From contig JAUCBN010000055.1 in the NCBI GenBank assembly GCA_035048815.1, positions 7,501 to 71,500 of the forward strand: a DNA stretch of 64,000 nt. The letters run 5' to 3'. The DNA is from Abelmoschus esculentus (taxonomy: Eukaryota; Streptophyta; Magnoliopsida; Malvales; Malvaceae). Of the stretch, positions 47,460 through 58,960 are shown piece by piece. Numbering within the stretch: position 1 is the stretch's first letter; each line of letters begins with the position of its first letter. The notes below the pieces were generated by a model, which searched no databases, was not told the origin of the DNA, and saw only the letters and a program-made list of their open reading frames with translations. Made by a program: the position numbers and the translations under genes.

Positions 47460-49266
47460 TTTTTCTCTTTGCTTGATTTGATCTGTTTGTGTTCTTAGTT
47501 TTTGGTCTTTGTTGCTCTTCGTACTCTCTCTCTCTCTGTATTTAGATTAGATTAGTGGGTGCGAATTGCGATGTGGAAAAGGATTTATACATAAACAAAT
47601 CATTCCTTCCACTTCCCTCTCTACTGACTCTATGAAAGGACAGATTCGTTTAATGGGTTTGGATTTACTGCTGGATAGTATAATATATTGCAAGTTAAAT
47701 CTTTTGCAGATTTATTTTTAAATAACATTTATAAATTAAAATTGTACGTTTCTTGTCGTACTATTGAATGTGAAAAATACAAGAGTGGTATTTTATCGCC
47801 GGTTTTCATTTAAAAATTATTATTAAATATTTCAGATTTTTTTTCCATTTATATACTCGGTTTTACTAATCTTCATAAGTTTTAGTTAATTTTCAAAGAT
47901 TTAATACATTAAAACAAATATATAACACTAAATTTTTAATGATAAATTTAATTTAATTAATAATAAAATAATTGTTTTAAAATTAAAAACATGATTAAAA
48001 TATTAACTATTAAAACATGACATACTGTATTAGTTTTAAAAGAAAATATAAACTAGTAATCTACAATACCAAATCATGATATGTTTATTCTAAAAAATGG
48101 ATTTATAATATTTTTAAGTCATTTTGTTTTTTTAAATAATATGTAGACTTTTTTTTAATATTTTCTAACTAAAAACTTATAAATTCTTAATATATAACTT
48201 GAAATAAAAAATTGTTTGCTTTAAATAGAATTAGACTTTTATATGATTATAAAAATATAAGACTCATTTCTTAATTTACTTTATAAATGTTAGGTGAATT
48301 TTCAGAATCACTGCTAAAATTGTTTTATAAGCAATTTATTGTCAATTGTTATGACCTACGTTCAAATATCTATATAATCGTAAAAAATTATTTTAAATAA
48401 ATTTAGATTTTCATTGTAATTATAAAAATTTAAAATTTACTTTTTAATTTATCGATCGTATATTTTAAATAAAATTAAATTAAATTATGCTTACAAGTAT
48501 ATATATATATATTACTTTTTAATTATTTTTATAAAATTTATAAAAAATTTATAAATTAAAAAAATAAAATTATTTTAAATAAATCTAGACTTTCATTATG
48601 TATTTTAAATAAAATTAGATTAGATTATGTTTACAAGTATATATATACCACTTTTTAATTATTTTTATAAAATTTACAGATATTTTTTAAATAAATTTTA
48701 AAAAATAAGCAAATTACTTTTATTCTGATTTTATAAATTATTGGGATATTTAAGAAGATTTTAAAGATTTTTACGATGATTTATATAGATATGATTTTAT
48801 TATTTTATGTGAGAAATTATATCATGGTTCATTCTTATTATATCACCTATGATATCAATCAATTAAGATTAATTTAATTAATTTTTTACTTATCTTTTCT
48901 ACTAAGTGAATCTTCACTTGTATTTAATATAAATTAATTTAAAATAACTTTTTATCAAATAAAGATTCACTACCGAATAAAAATTTAATTAATAAAAAAA
49001 TAAAATATAAAAATTAATTAAAAATATATTTGATTAATTTATTTTATAGATGATTTGACGAAAATACTCGTGATTTAATTTAAAATAATAATATATTTTT
49101 TTATTCTTATAAATGTAGATTTTGCTTATTTTTTAGACTTACCGATTTAAATTTTAGATTTTTTAATTATTCTCTATACAATTATCACCGCCTAAGAACC
49201 TGAGGTTTTCCCTTTTTTTTGTAGCGACTTTGCCTGCAAGTAGAACCTAAAGGAGAAACAAAGTAC
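47460..49266. other. AT-rich spacer between DWF5 and the kelch gene
   Basis: The first 130 bases left of the spacer hold the CT/GA-rich DWF5 leader (minus strand), including a (TC)n run near 47528. The rest is A/T rich with no coding signal. A tandem duplication at 48388-48677 is listed separately. Confidence 0.5.
48388..48677. repeat. Tandem duplication, period about 180 bp
   Basis: Copy 1 from 48388 and copy 2 from 48569 share ATTATTTTAAATAAAT(T/C)TAGA, then TATTTTAAATAAAATTA and TTACAAGTATATATAT, then CTTTTTAATTATTTTTATAA. Copy 2 lacks about 40 bp. Confidence 0.75.
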
Positions 49267-49294
49267 AAAAAAAAAAAAAAAAAAAAAAAAAAAA
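49267..49294. repeat. A28 homopolymer in the kelch gene leader
   Basis: Twenty-eight A in a row end one base before an ATG at 49296 and six bases before the coding ATG at 49301. Confidence 0.95.
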
Positions 49295-49300
49295 GATGCG

Positions 49301-52300
49301 ATGGCGAGGCAGACAGGGAAGCAGCAGACATCGGGAAAGACACGACTTCTTTTTACCTGTATTGGCGTTGGTCTCCTGTTGATCGGACTCATTGCCGATT
49401 TCTTCTGGGTTTCATCTTCACGTTTCAAGCTTTCACCTCTTTCCATTTCCACCAATTGGTCCCCTCATTCATCAGATTTGCCCGCTACACTTCCACCCCT
49501 GCTCAAACAGACTGTTAATTCCTCCTCAAACCCCAAACCCAAGGTAAAACTCTCCCCTCTCCAGCTTTCATTTCTTCGAATCAAAGGTGGGATTGCATAT
49601 CGATTCGTTTTACTGCTTTTGGGGGGTCTTGTAGGAGAAGAATGTTAAAGAAAAGAGTAGCGATGGAAGAATTTTATCGGCTACTTTTGCCGATCTGCCC
49701 GCTCCTGAACTCAAATGGGATAAGATGGCGTCTGCGCCTGTTCCTCGTTTAGACGGCGCTGCTATTCAGATTAAGAATCTTCTTTACGTCTTCGCTGGAT
49801 ATGGCACCATTGATCTTGTTAGTAACATATGGCTACGACTGTTTAGATAGTTATTATTTGGAGTGCGAAACAATATACATGATTTACTGAATTCAGAGCT
49901 TAGGTTGGTTAGTTTGTATTATCATTCTGAAGAGGTGGTGTACTTTATAGTGGATTCGGGTTTGAACCTTAGTGTATGCAATGCAACCCCTTTCTCCTAG
50001 ATCGTGTTTGTGTATGCACCTTATCGTGTATTTCGCTTTACTGTGTCTTTGCATATCTGTGGGACTGGCAGTGGCACCATTGATCATGTTAGTATGTTAG
50101 TCATATACTTAGTAATATACAACTACCTTTTCTAATTTCTCCAATTTTTTATACTGATGTAATAAGCATTGAAATTTTTATTATTTTTGGAATTCAAAAT
50201 ACATGATTTACTGAATTTGGAGCTTAGCTCGGTTGTGATGTCATTCTTAAGAGGTGGTATATAACAAATCTGGGTTTGAATCTCACTATCTGTAGTAGGC
50301 CTGACAAGTCATATAACCTATCATGTTTATTTTTCCATGTCAAGGTTTTTTTCTTGGATTTTGTCATGTTTTACCCTTGATTGTGCCTTTGTTTAGTTCA
50401 CAGTGTATTACCCTTGATTGTATATTCATTTACAGAAGGATATGGCACCATTGATCATGTTAGTAACAAACTGCCACCCTTTCTACATTCCTCGATATCC
50501 TACACTAATGTTATAGCCTTCATTTTCTTGTTACTTTTCACTACTTTTGAGTTTTGAGACATGAAACCGGTAAGCATTACAATTGGTATTATTTTTGAAG
50601 TACAAAAACATGATTTACTTAATCTTTAGCTCATCTCTGATAGTTCAATGCAGTCATTCTCAAAATATACTTTCCCTGTCCCTATGCTTGGATTTGTAGA
50701 TGGACTTGATTTGACTATTCATGTATGTTTTGTGTTCATGTAATTTGTTGTCATAATTGTGTGATTAAGGAATTTTATCTTCTTATAAATTTTGAAACAT
50801 TAATAGTTCATAATTGCATGGTTTAGCTGTAGTCTTTTTTGTGCTTAAAGAGAAACTGAATTTTGCTTTTATGTTGAACATGTTACATTTTATCTGTGTG
50901 CATGCTAGTTTTTCTATTTTTAGTCATAATTGACTTCGCTGCTCTCTTTTAGCAACTGTTAGGAAGAAAAGTCAAGTAGCAAATGCAACTATTAAAACAA
51001 GACTATTTATTTCTTAAGATTTTTAGTATTTTCCTTTAGTTTTTGAAAGTAGATTGTGATCTTTGTTGCTGCAAGCCTGCAACTCTTCTTTTTGCTTAAA
51101 TTATCCGTGCTTGATGCCTATATCGGCATATCCTACTCATTTGGAAATGGGTTTGTGTGTTTGATCCTCCAAAGACCCTCCAAATACATGTCAAGCATAG
51201 AAAAATTGAACATACCATATTTGACACACATCCAAGTACAAGTATCATAAGAGTGACAATTTTACTAAATTCCTTGGTTTCTTTCACTAGATCCTCCTGC
51301 AATGATGTTTCCTTGGAGCAACTAATCTGCATTTTAAGTTCCTATAGGGTGATTTTTAAGCATAACTATGTTGAAATAGAGTTATAGTTGTTTTTTGTTT
51401 CTATTTTTTTCCAATGTTTGTACCATAGGTGCATTCTCATGTTGATTTTTAAACATTTTCTATCTTATTGCGGTAGTGTTTCCTTTGAGTAACTAATCTC
51501 CATTTTCAAATTCTTATAGGGTGATTTTTAAGCATATCTTTATGTTAAATTAGAGTTATGGTTCTAACTTGTTTCTATTATACTTCCAACATTTGTGCTA
51601 TAGGTGCACTCCCACGTTGATATTTACAATTTTACGGATAATACATGGGGAGGAAGATTTGATATGCCAAAAGAAATGGCTCACTCACATTTAGGTATGG
51701 TAACTGATGGAAGATACATTTACATAGTCACTGGACAATATGGTCCTCAATGCAGAGGGCCTACAGCTCGCACATTTATTCTTGATACCGAAACAAAGAA
51801 ATGGAGTGACATGCCCCCTTTGCCCGTTCCTAGGTATGTGAATATCTCGAATCTTGCAGATTTATAATATTACACTTGGAGAGAAAAAAGTTATTGCCCC
51901 CAAGAAAATGTGATTGTTTACTTTCCATGTGTTTAATTCTCATCTTTAATGTTTTATGAGTTACCTTTCTTCTTTGCTTTCGGTTCTGTTAAGTATGTCC
52001 TGAACTTGTCTCTGTGAATTTATTAGTACCAAATGACAAAAGAGAGATTGTGTTGCCATTTCCTTCTGCTTCAATATCAATCCTTTAGAACAATAACTAG
52101 CATCTTTTAACTTACTAATCCCACCCTCAGGGTTCGTGGTTCAACTTCATTACTATTTAGCAAGAGATTCAAACTAAAGTTTTGATCCAATTTATGGCTG
52201 CTTCTTTATGTACCAATTGTTGCTTCATTAAGAGGCTCATGATTCGACTTTGATAGCTGTGGACTGGTACCAAGATTAGTCCTAGACAGTCTGACCTAAT

Positions 52301-54944
52301 TTATGGAATGGTATTGGTGGCAATGAAAATGGCTCCATCTTTAGAGAGATTTTATGAACAAATGCCCAAATGCCTTCTGAATCCCCCCAAATTTCCTCTT
52401 GTTCTTGTTAGGTTGTTAACCCAATTTTCTTATTCTTGTAGATTCAAACATTGTACATCTACTAAACCTGATTCTTTTAGAAACCTAGTTTTATTCATGA
52501 CAATTGATCTGTTGGCTCTTCTATAAACTGGAAACTATTGGTTCTGGATAATTTACGGATTTAGCTAGTGTCTCTGGCTTAACTGGCAATACGTTTGACA
52601 AAACTTTTGAGTGATGGGCATCATGTGTTTTCAGGTATGCGCCAGCCACTCAGCTTTGGAGAGGTAGACTTCATGTGATGGGTGGAAGCAAGGAGAATAG
52701 GCATACACCTGGATTAGAGCATTGGAGTCTTGCTGTAAAGGATGGGAAAGCATTAGAAGCGGAATGGAGGAGTGAAATACCCATCCCACGAGGAGGACCT
52801 CATAGGTTTGTTACGTGTTTTCTCTAATATTTCTTGTCTCCAACAATAAGTTGAAAGATTTTGCTTGTGCTGTTTTGATTACAGTTTGACATACACTTGA
52901 ATTATGAGTTATGACTTCATTGCATCTTTTGTTGACTCTTTATAGTTTACATTATTGTATGGAAAAAAATCTGAGTGGATTATGTATGCATGTTTCATTT
53001 TTGCAGTTAAATCAATTGATACATAGAGCTATTTTATTTTGTCGAAATACATAGAGCTAATTGAGAGAGTTGTTGGTGTGACAATGATATTACTGCAATT
53101 ATGGAGTATTATCATGTTTTGGCGTTTGAAATTTCCGTTTAAATCTTCAGTTGCTGGTGTCAATGCTATTCGTACTCTAGTTTGAGCATTCCTTATATAT
53201 TCTCACATGAATGTCATGAATTTAGGGCCTGTGTTGTGTTTAAAGATCGTCTTTATGTTATTGGTGGTCAAGAGGGCGATTTTATGGCCAAACCTGGATC
53301 TCCGATTTTCAAATGCTCTCGGAGGATGGAGGTAAATGGGCTATTTGTGTTTTTCTTTATAGTTCTTTCCGTGGGGCTTTGCTTATCAATTTATATAGGC
53401 TTGTTCTCTTAAAACATTCTATATCATCTTATTGTGGTAGCTTGGCTTAAGATCTAAATAAACCAAATTTGCATGGTTTGCGCATAACTGGAAGCCTTAC
53501 TAAATTAGTGAACTTAATGCTGTTAATGAACCTGGTTCAGTTCTATTGATCAATTTTAAGTATCTGTTTTGAGTTTATACAGTTTTACTAAGTAGGTACT
53601 AATATTATGTCTTTTATAGTTTTATATGCGTAATTTCCTATCCTCTGCACAATATGTAACAACTTTATGCATTATGAAGTTCTATGTTACTTGGAACTTC
53701 AGACGCACCATTCCTGACTATTGCATCTCTACCTTTTACAAAAGTTTTCATGTCTTCGTGGAGATTTAATGATGGATCATTTAAATATTTAATCATTCTC
53801 ATTACCAAGTGCAATGATTTAGCACTGGATGTCTGACCTATCTTTTGCTTCTAAGTTTTGTATCAATAGTATATTTTCCATTAATATAAATCAAGCCATA
53901 TATATTTAACTTTTTTTTTAATTTTTCTTCAGGTGGTATATAGTGATGTATACATGCTGGATGATGACATGAAGTGGAAAACATTACCTCCTATGCCAAA
54001 ACCAGATTCACATATAGAATTTGCTTGGGCGATTGTTAATAATTCTATTGTTATAGCCGGAGGCACGACTGAGAAACACCCTATAACAAAAAAGATGATT
54101 TTGGTTGGAGAAGTGTTTCAATTCAATTTTGATACGCTGGTATATTCTTCTTATCTTTTTATGGCATTATTATAGAAGATTTTCATATTTATGAAGTATA
54201 TATGTACCCGCAAGCTTTACTGATTTTGCTTCGTGTTTTCGTATTCATACACAAAAGCGTATAGGTAGATAGTGTGTGCATACGTGTGCAAATGAACATG
54301 TCTGTAATCATGATTGAAACGCCCCAATTTATTGGTCAGGCTTGCCTCAAGGGGAACTGCTGCATTATCAGCTTTTATTGTTCAACATCGAGCTTGAGCA
54401 TACTAATTTTTTTGACCTATTCATTTTTCACCCATTCTGCTCTGACTTTTCATTTTATTTTTAAAGTACCCATGTTCAGACATATGGATGTGGGGATATG
54501 AACATCAAGGATCCTTCACATAGAAAAAACTTTTAAAATTGGATCAAACTCATGTCAGACACATACCGTACCTGACACTTGCACTCGAATTCGAGTAACA
54601 TAGATTTTCATATTTGGCAAAAATAATTGCTTGGTGTTACTTTTGACAGGTAGATGTGTTGGTTCCCTTCATTTCAAAATATAGAGGATGGCCATTGTCA
54701 ATATTGTTCTGTTGTTTAGGTGAAAGTGTGCCTAAGCTTTCAAAGTCTGATGTATGTGATCCTGTTTTTGCAGGAGTGGTCCGTGATTGGAAAGCTTCCT
54801 TACCGAGTTAAAACCACGCTCGTTGGATTCTGGAAAGGCTGGTTGTATTTTACATCCGGACAACGAGACAAAGGTCCCGATGATCCAGCACCAAGGAAAG
54901 TTATTGGAGAAATGTGGAGAACCAGATTAAAGCTGAACTCATAA
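49301..54944 (+). CDS. Membrane-anchored kelch-repeat protein, At3g27220-like
   Basis: A plant kelch beta-propeller protein of unknown biochemical role. Seven exons (49301-49543, 49635-49817, 51604-51833, 52635-52805, 53226-53331, 53933-54139, 54774-54944) give 436 residues. A hydrophobic helix at about residues 16-36 (LLFTCIGVGLLLIGLIADFF) after a basic start predicts a type II membrane or secretory anchor. Kelch units follow: RLDGAAIQIKNLLYVFAGY, HLGMVTDGRYIYIVTGQ, APATQLWRGRLHVMGGS, ACVVFKDRLYVIGGQEGD, AWAIVNNSIVIAGGT. The C-terminal VGFWKGWLYFTSGQRD is typical of this subfamily. The chosen ATG is the second one; an ATG five bases upstream is in another frame. Intron 2 (1.8 kb) contains decayed duplicates of its own borders. 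No break was found in the coding sequence. Confidence 0.93.
49796..50670 (+). repeat. Triplicated exon 2/intron 2 junction in the kelch gene
   Basis: GGCACCATTGATC(T/A)TGTTAGTA, i.e. the exon end and its donor, occurs at about 49803, 50072 and 50444. The following CATGATTTACT...GAGCTTAG and ATTCT(G/T)AAGAGGTGGT blocks also recur (49880, 50200, 50608). The units are about 270-370 bp and diverged. Confidence 0.8.
51308..51645 (+). repeat. Duplicated intron 2/exon 3 junction in the kelch gene
   Basis: Two copies of about 170 bp: TTTCCTT(G/T)GAG(C/T)AACTAATCT, CTATAGGGTGATTTTTAAGCAT and then the acceptor with TAGGTGCA(T/C)TC(T/C)CA(T/C)GTTGAT. The second (51600) is the real exon 3 start. The first (51427) is a decayed copy of it. 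Confidence 0.85.
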
Positions 54945-57100
54945 TGTGTCTCCCATGAATTTCTGGTACGATAATCAGCTCAGCTTCCTATTTGATTGAA
55001 TTTAACTTCCTATCTGATCCATTTCATATTGAATTGAAATCAAATATCTGTTCATCTTTCTTTCTGAGTCATTGTTTTATTACTTTGAGTTTTTAGACAG
55101 TTTTCATCCCTTTCTGGTATAGTTGTGGGCATGGGAACACTGTAAGAGATATATTCAATATTCATAGCCAACTATATAAATTTGTAATTTTAATTACATA
55201 AAGACAATTAAATCATTCTTTCTCACTTGTTGTAAAGTTGTACTTTTTTTCCAATGGTTATAACAAATACTAGAAACTCTTACACGTCAATATGAATGTT
55301 GTAAAATAAATTAAATATACAGGTCTTATGGGGTCCATGACCATGACAGTGAAATTACTGTCACGTGATATATTCAATAGTTTTTTTTCTTTCTTTTTTC
55401 TATCAAGAGAGTATTAATTTGATGCTCATTTCAAATGGTTTTACATTGTATAATTTATATAAATCATTTACCAACGTAGAGTAAAAAGAAAATAACACTT
55501 GAGTTATGTTATAAGAATGTCTTTTGCTTTAGTATTTGTGATGGAAATTTATGCAAATTACATATTTCATATATACTTAATATAGTCTTACCAGTTGCAT
55601 ATATCTCGTGTGCTGGCCAAGCAATACCCTTTAATTCCTAGAATTGTGGATGTCTGATTGTTTTAAGGTAGTTATTTGTATACAAGTTGATACGCTAACT
55701 ATATATGATCTTCAAACATTCTTATCATATCACCACATCTTGTCTAACATGGTGAGGTCTAGTAAATCGTAGTTCAGTAATATGGGGGTCCAAGAAATAC
55801 TACACGCAGCTCGGTGGACAAAAGTTTGAGGAGTAGGTAGATCATTGTAGACTAGGAATATAGGAGTAATTATTTCATGCTTTACTTGTAACTTGTAAGG
55901 TCAGGTTTACAGGGTTTACTAGATGAAGTTTGAAGTCAGGGTTTTTTAAATATTATAATATCTTAAAAAATTAAATTTTAATATTTAAATCTTAAATTTT
56001 AAACAAAAAAATTAAATTTTAATATTTAAATCTTAAATTTTAACAAAAAATAAATTTTAAACTTTTATATTTAAATATTTTTTAAATTTTAAAATTAAAA
56101 TATTCGTTAAAATTTTTCGTGCATGAAATATTTATATATATAGCTTATAATGGGGTAAATTAAATTTCCACGTTTTGAGGAGAATGGGAAAAAGTAACAA
56201 ATTAAAATCAAGGCACGTGGGGTTGGAGTTGGATAAGTAAGTCACGCATAGTGGGTAGGTTTCATAATTTTTCACATTGGACCCCGTTTTCATGCTCCGA
56301 CTCCATCCATAAGATATATTTTTCTGAAAAAAACGTTTTTTAATAATATATATTATTTAAATACAGATAATTTTATTTTAAAAAAATAAATATATTTTAA
56401 AATAATTTAACCATTGAGCTTAATATTTTTCAATAATAATAATTTATTAGTATTTTTCAAATTTAAAAAAAAAATATATTTTTATATAAATTTTTAATTT
56501 GTGAAAATTAAAATATCAAAGTTTTATAAGCGAATCGATAGAAAGTTTTTTTGTATCTTTTACAAATTTCATGTAATGCATTTTAATAATTATATTCAGA
56601 TACTTATAAAAGTATAAATGGATAAACGAATACTTATAAGAACATTTAGTATTATACTTGAGCAAAAATTAATTTTATAATTACAAAATTAAAATGATAT
56701 TTGTAACTTTTAATAATAAAATCTTGAAATTATGGAACTAGATAAATTTGAAATTAAGTGGGTACTTTTTAATCATCATCTTCAATTTATTTATGCCATT
56801 AATTATTAATTTAGGTTATAGATTCAGAATCCATTATGAATAAAATTTTCATTATTCTCTTTAAATAAAAATTATTCAAATATATACATAAATTATCGAT
56901 TTGTATTTAAGTATTTTTTTCGTTTTTATTTCAGTTTAATATATATTCCCTTTAATTTTTTTCTCTTCAAAATAAAAAGTTGTTTTTGATATATGTATTA
57001 AATTTAGATATATTATCAAAAAGAGTTTAGAGTTTAAAAGGGGGAAAAAACGAACGAACTTTAGGAAGGAAAAAAGTGAGCATCTATAACTAAAACAGAG
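54945..57100. other. 3' UTR and AT-rich spacer
   Basis: The first few hundred bases are probably the 3' UTR of the kelch gene. The rest has no gene. A tandem repeat of about 38 bp (TTAAATTTTAATATTTAAAT) is seen at 55968-56045. Confidence 0.45.
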
Positions 57101-58960
57101 ACTGAGAGACAGATTTTTGTAATATATCTTGATTTGTTTATGTTTGATCTTTGTTTCCTCGTATAATGTCTGTAAATCTCTTGATTTCCTCAACCACTTC
57201 AATTATATTTTCCTCCACTTCACTGTCAGCCTTTCAGGTATTTCTTCATTTCTATCTTCCATTTGTTTAAAACTTGCTTCTTCTTTTTCCCATCAGATCT
57301 TCGATCTTTTCTATTTTCTTAGACTTCCCTTTCAAAATGAAGACTTGAGTGTGTTTCATTTTGTGATTTTGTTTTACTTTTGGGTACCGTTCGTTCTTTT
57401 CTCCCCATTTCCTTGAATTTGAATTTGTTGAAGGAAAAAATGTAGTTACGAGTGTTATATTCTACATTTAGTTGGACTGTTTAAGCTTGAAAATATCTAC
57501 TTTCTGTATAGATCTTTTGTTTTCAATCTAGTTTCAGTGCAAAAATGGGATTTGGGTTCTCAATTTTTGTGTGTTGTGTGACAAATGACAAGAAGCCATT
57601 TTTAATATTTAGTTGGACTGTTGAAACTTGAAAATAACTACTTGTTTATGTAGATCTTTTCTTTTTAATTCTTAGTAAGTTTACTTGTTTTTTCCCTTCC
57701 GGACTCTCAATTTACTTGTTTTTATTGATTTTGGTTTCAATATGTGATCTGGGTTTGCTTAGTTCTTCCAATTGGGTGAGTGATTGGAAATTTCTCTTTT
57801 TGATATTTTTAACGATCTCTTGTGCAATCTGTGAGCTGTTTGACTTAGCTAACAATTCAAGAGGAGAATAAATTTGTATATTATCTTAGGAAAATGGACT
57901 GGCAATTTCTGATTCTCTTATCTTGGTTTCTGTTCTAAATGCTTGTGTGGATGAAGTATGAATAGTAATACATGACTCGATGCTGTGATTCTTCATATCT
58001 TTTTTTAAGTACTCGTGTGTGACACAGTTATGGGACATCAACTCAGAATTCTCCAAATATATGGAAAAACTTACTAAAACTGAAGTCTGAGTAGCATAGA
58101 TATGGAAACAAGTATGCGAAAATGGGTTTCTTATGAGAATGTGTGAACATTTCTCATGATAATATGCGACAAAGTCATCTCCACTCAATCAAAACAAATC
58201 TCCTGAGCTTAGTTGTTGTCATAGAACTTTATAAAGTTTTAAGCAGAAGAAGATATGGTTTAAGTACTTTAGTTTGTTTCCGGGGATTGTTTTGGGAAAT
58301 CAATGGTGACTGTTAGCAGGGGTTGCCCCCGGTTACATTTACTGCAAATTGAGATTCTTAATCAGAACACACCGGATTGTGTTATATGATTTTCTTTGCA
58401 AAAACTATTACCAAGGAATTTGGTTTTATACGCTGATTTCAGTACACTGGATGATCTAGTTGGTCACAATTTTACTGTACTTCTTCACTGTTTTTCTTTT
58501 CACTGAATTTGCTTTATGAGGATTCACAGTTTCAATATTGTAGAAATCACTTTATGCTGCATCTATTTCGCAGATCTGACTGAAATTTGATTTATCCACT
58601 TATGCTTTAGCTCAAACGGAAATGCAGATGATATTTGTTACTGGTTTTTGGTATTGCTTTAGTGTGTTTATGTGAATTTCTTTAGAGTGGTATTAATCAT
58701 ATAGAAGAGCAATCCAAATACGTGCCTTTACAGCTGCTATATGTGTGTTTCTGCAAGTACCTGATCAGTAGGTCTGTATCCTTTGCTTTTTGGTTCTCCG
58801 TCAAAGTGGAATATGTCTCTGTAATAGTTAGAACTAAACTAATCATCTAATATTCAAGGTGCCCCCCTCCCTTTTGTCAGGAGAACTTTGACTTGCTTAT
58901 CAACCTGCTACGGGAAGTCTTTCTCGCGTAATACCTTCTGCATTGTACGTAGGAAGCTTG
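57101..58960 (+). other. Leader region with probable 5' UTR intron of the At1g16860-like gene
   Basis: A CT- and T-rich stretch from about 57100 looks like a transcribed leader, with likely intron sequence (T-rich, no coding frame) to about 58880. The paralogues in Arabidopsis also have leader introns, from memory. Splice sites cannot be fixed without transcripts. Confidence 0.4.

Noticed and set aside
57129..57416. 95-codon hydrophobic frame upstream of the At1g16860-like gene
   Set aside because: T-rich leader sequence yields Phe/Leu-rich frames by composition; no family features.
58943..58960. Start of the At1g16860-like protein six codons earlier
   Set aside because: That position is not ATG. 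The family start MGSRF is at 58961.
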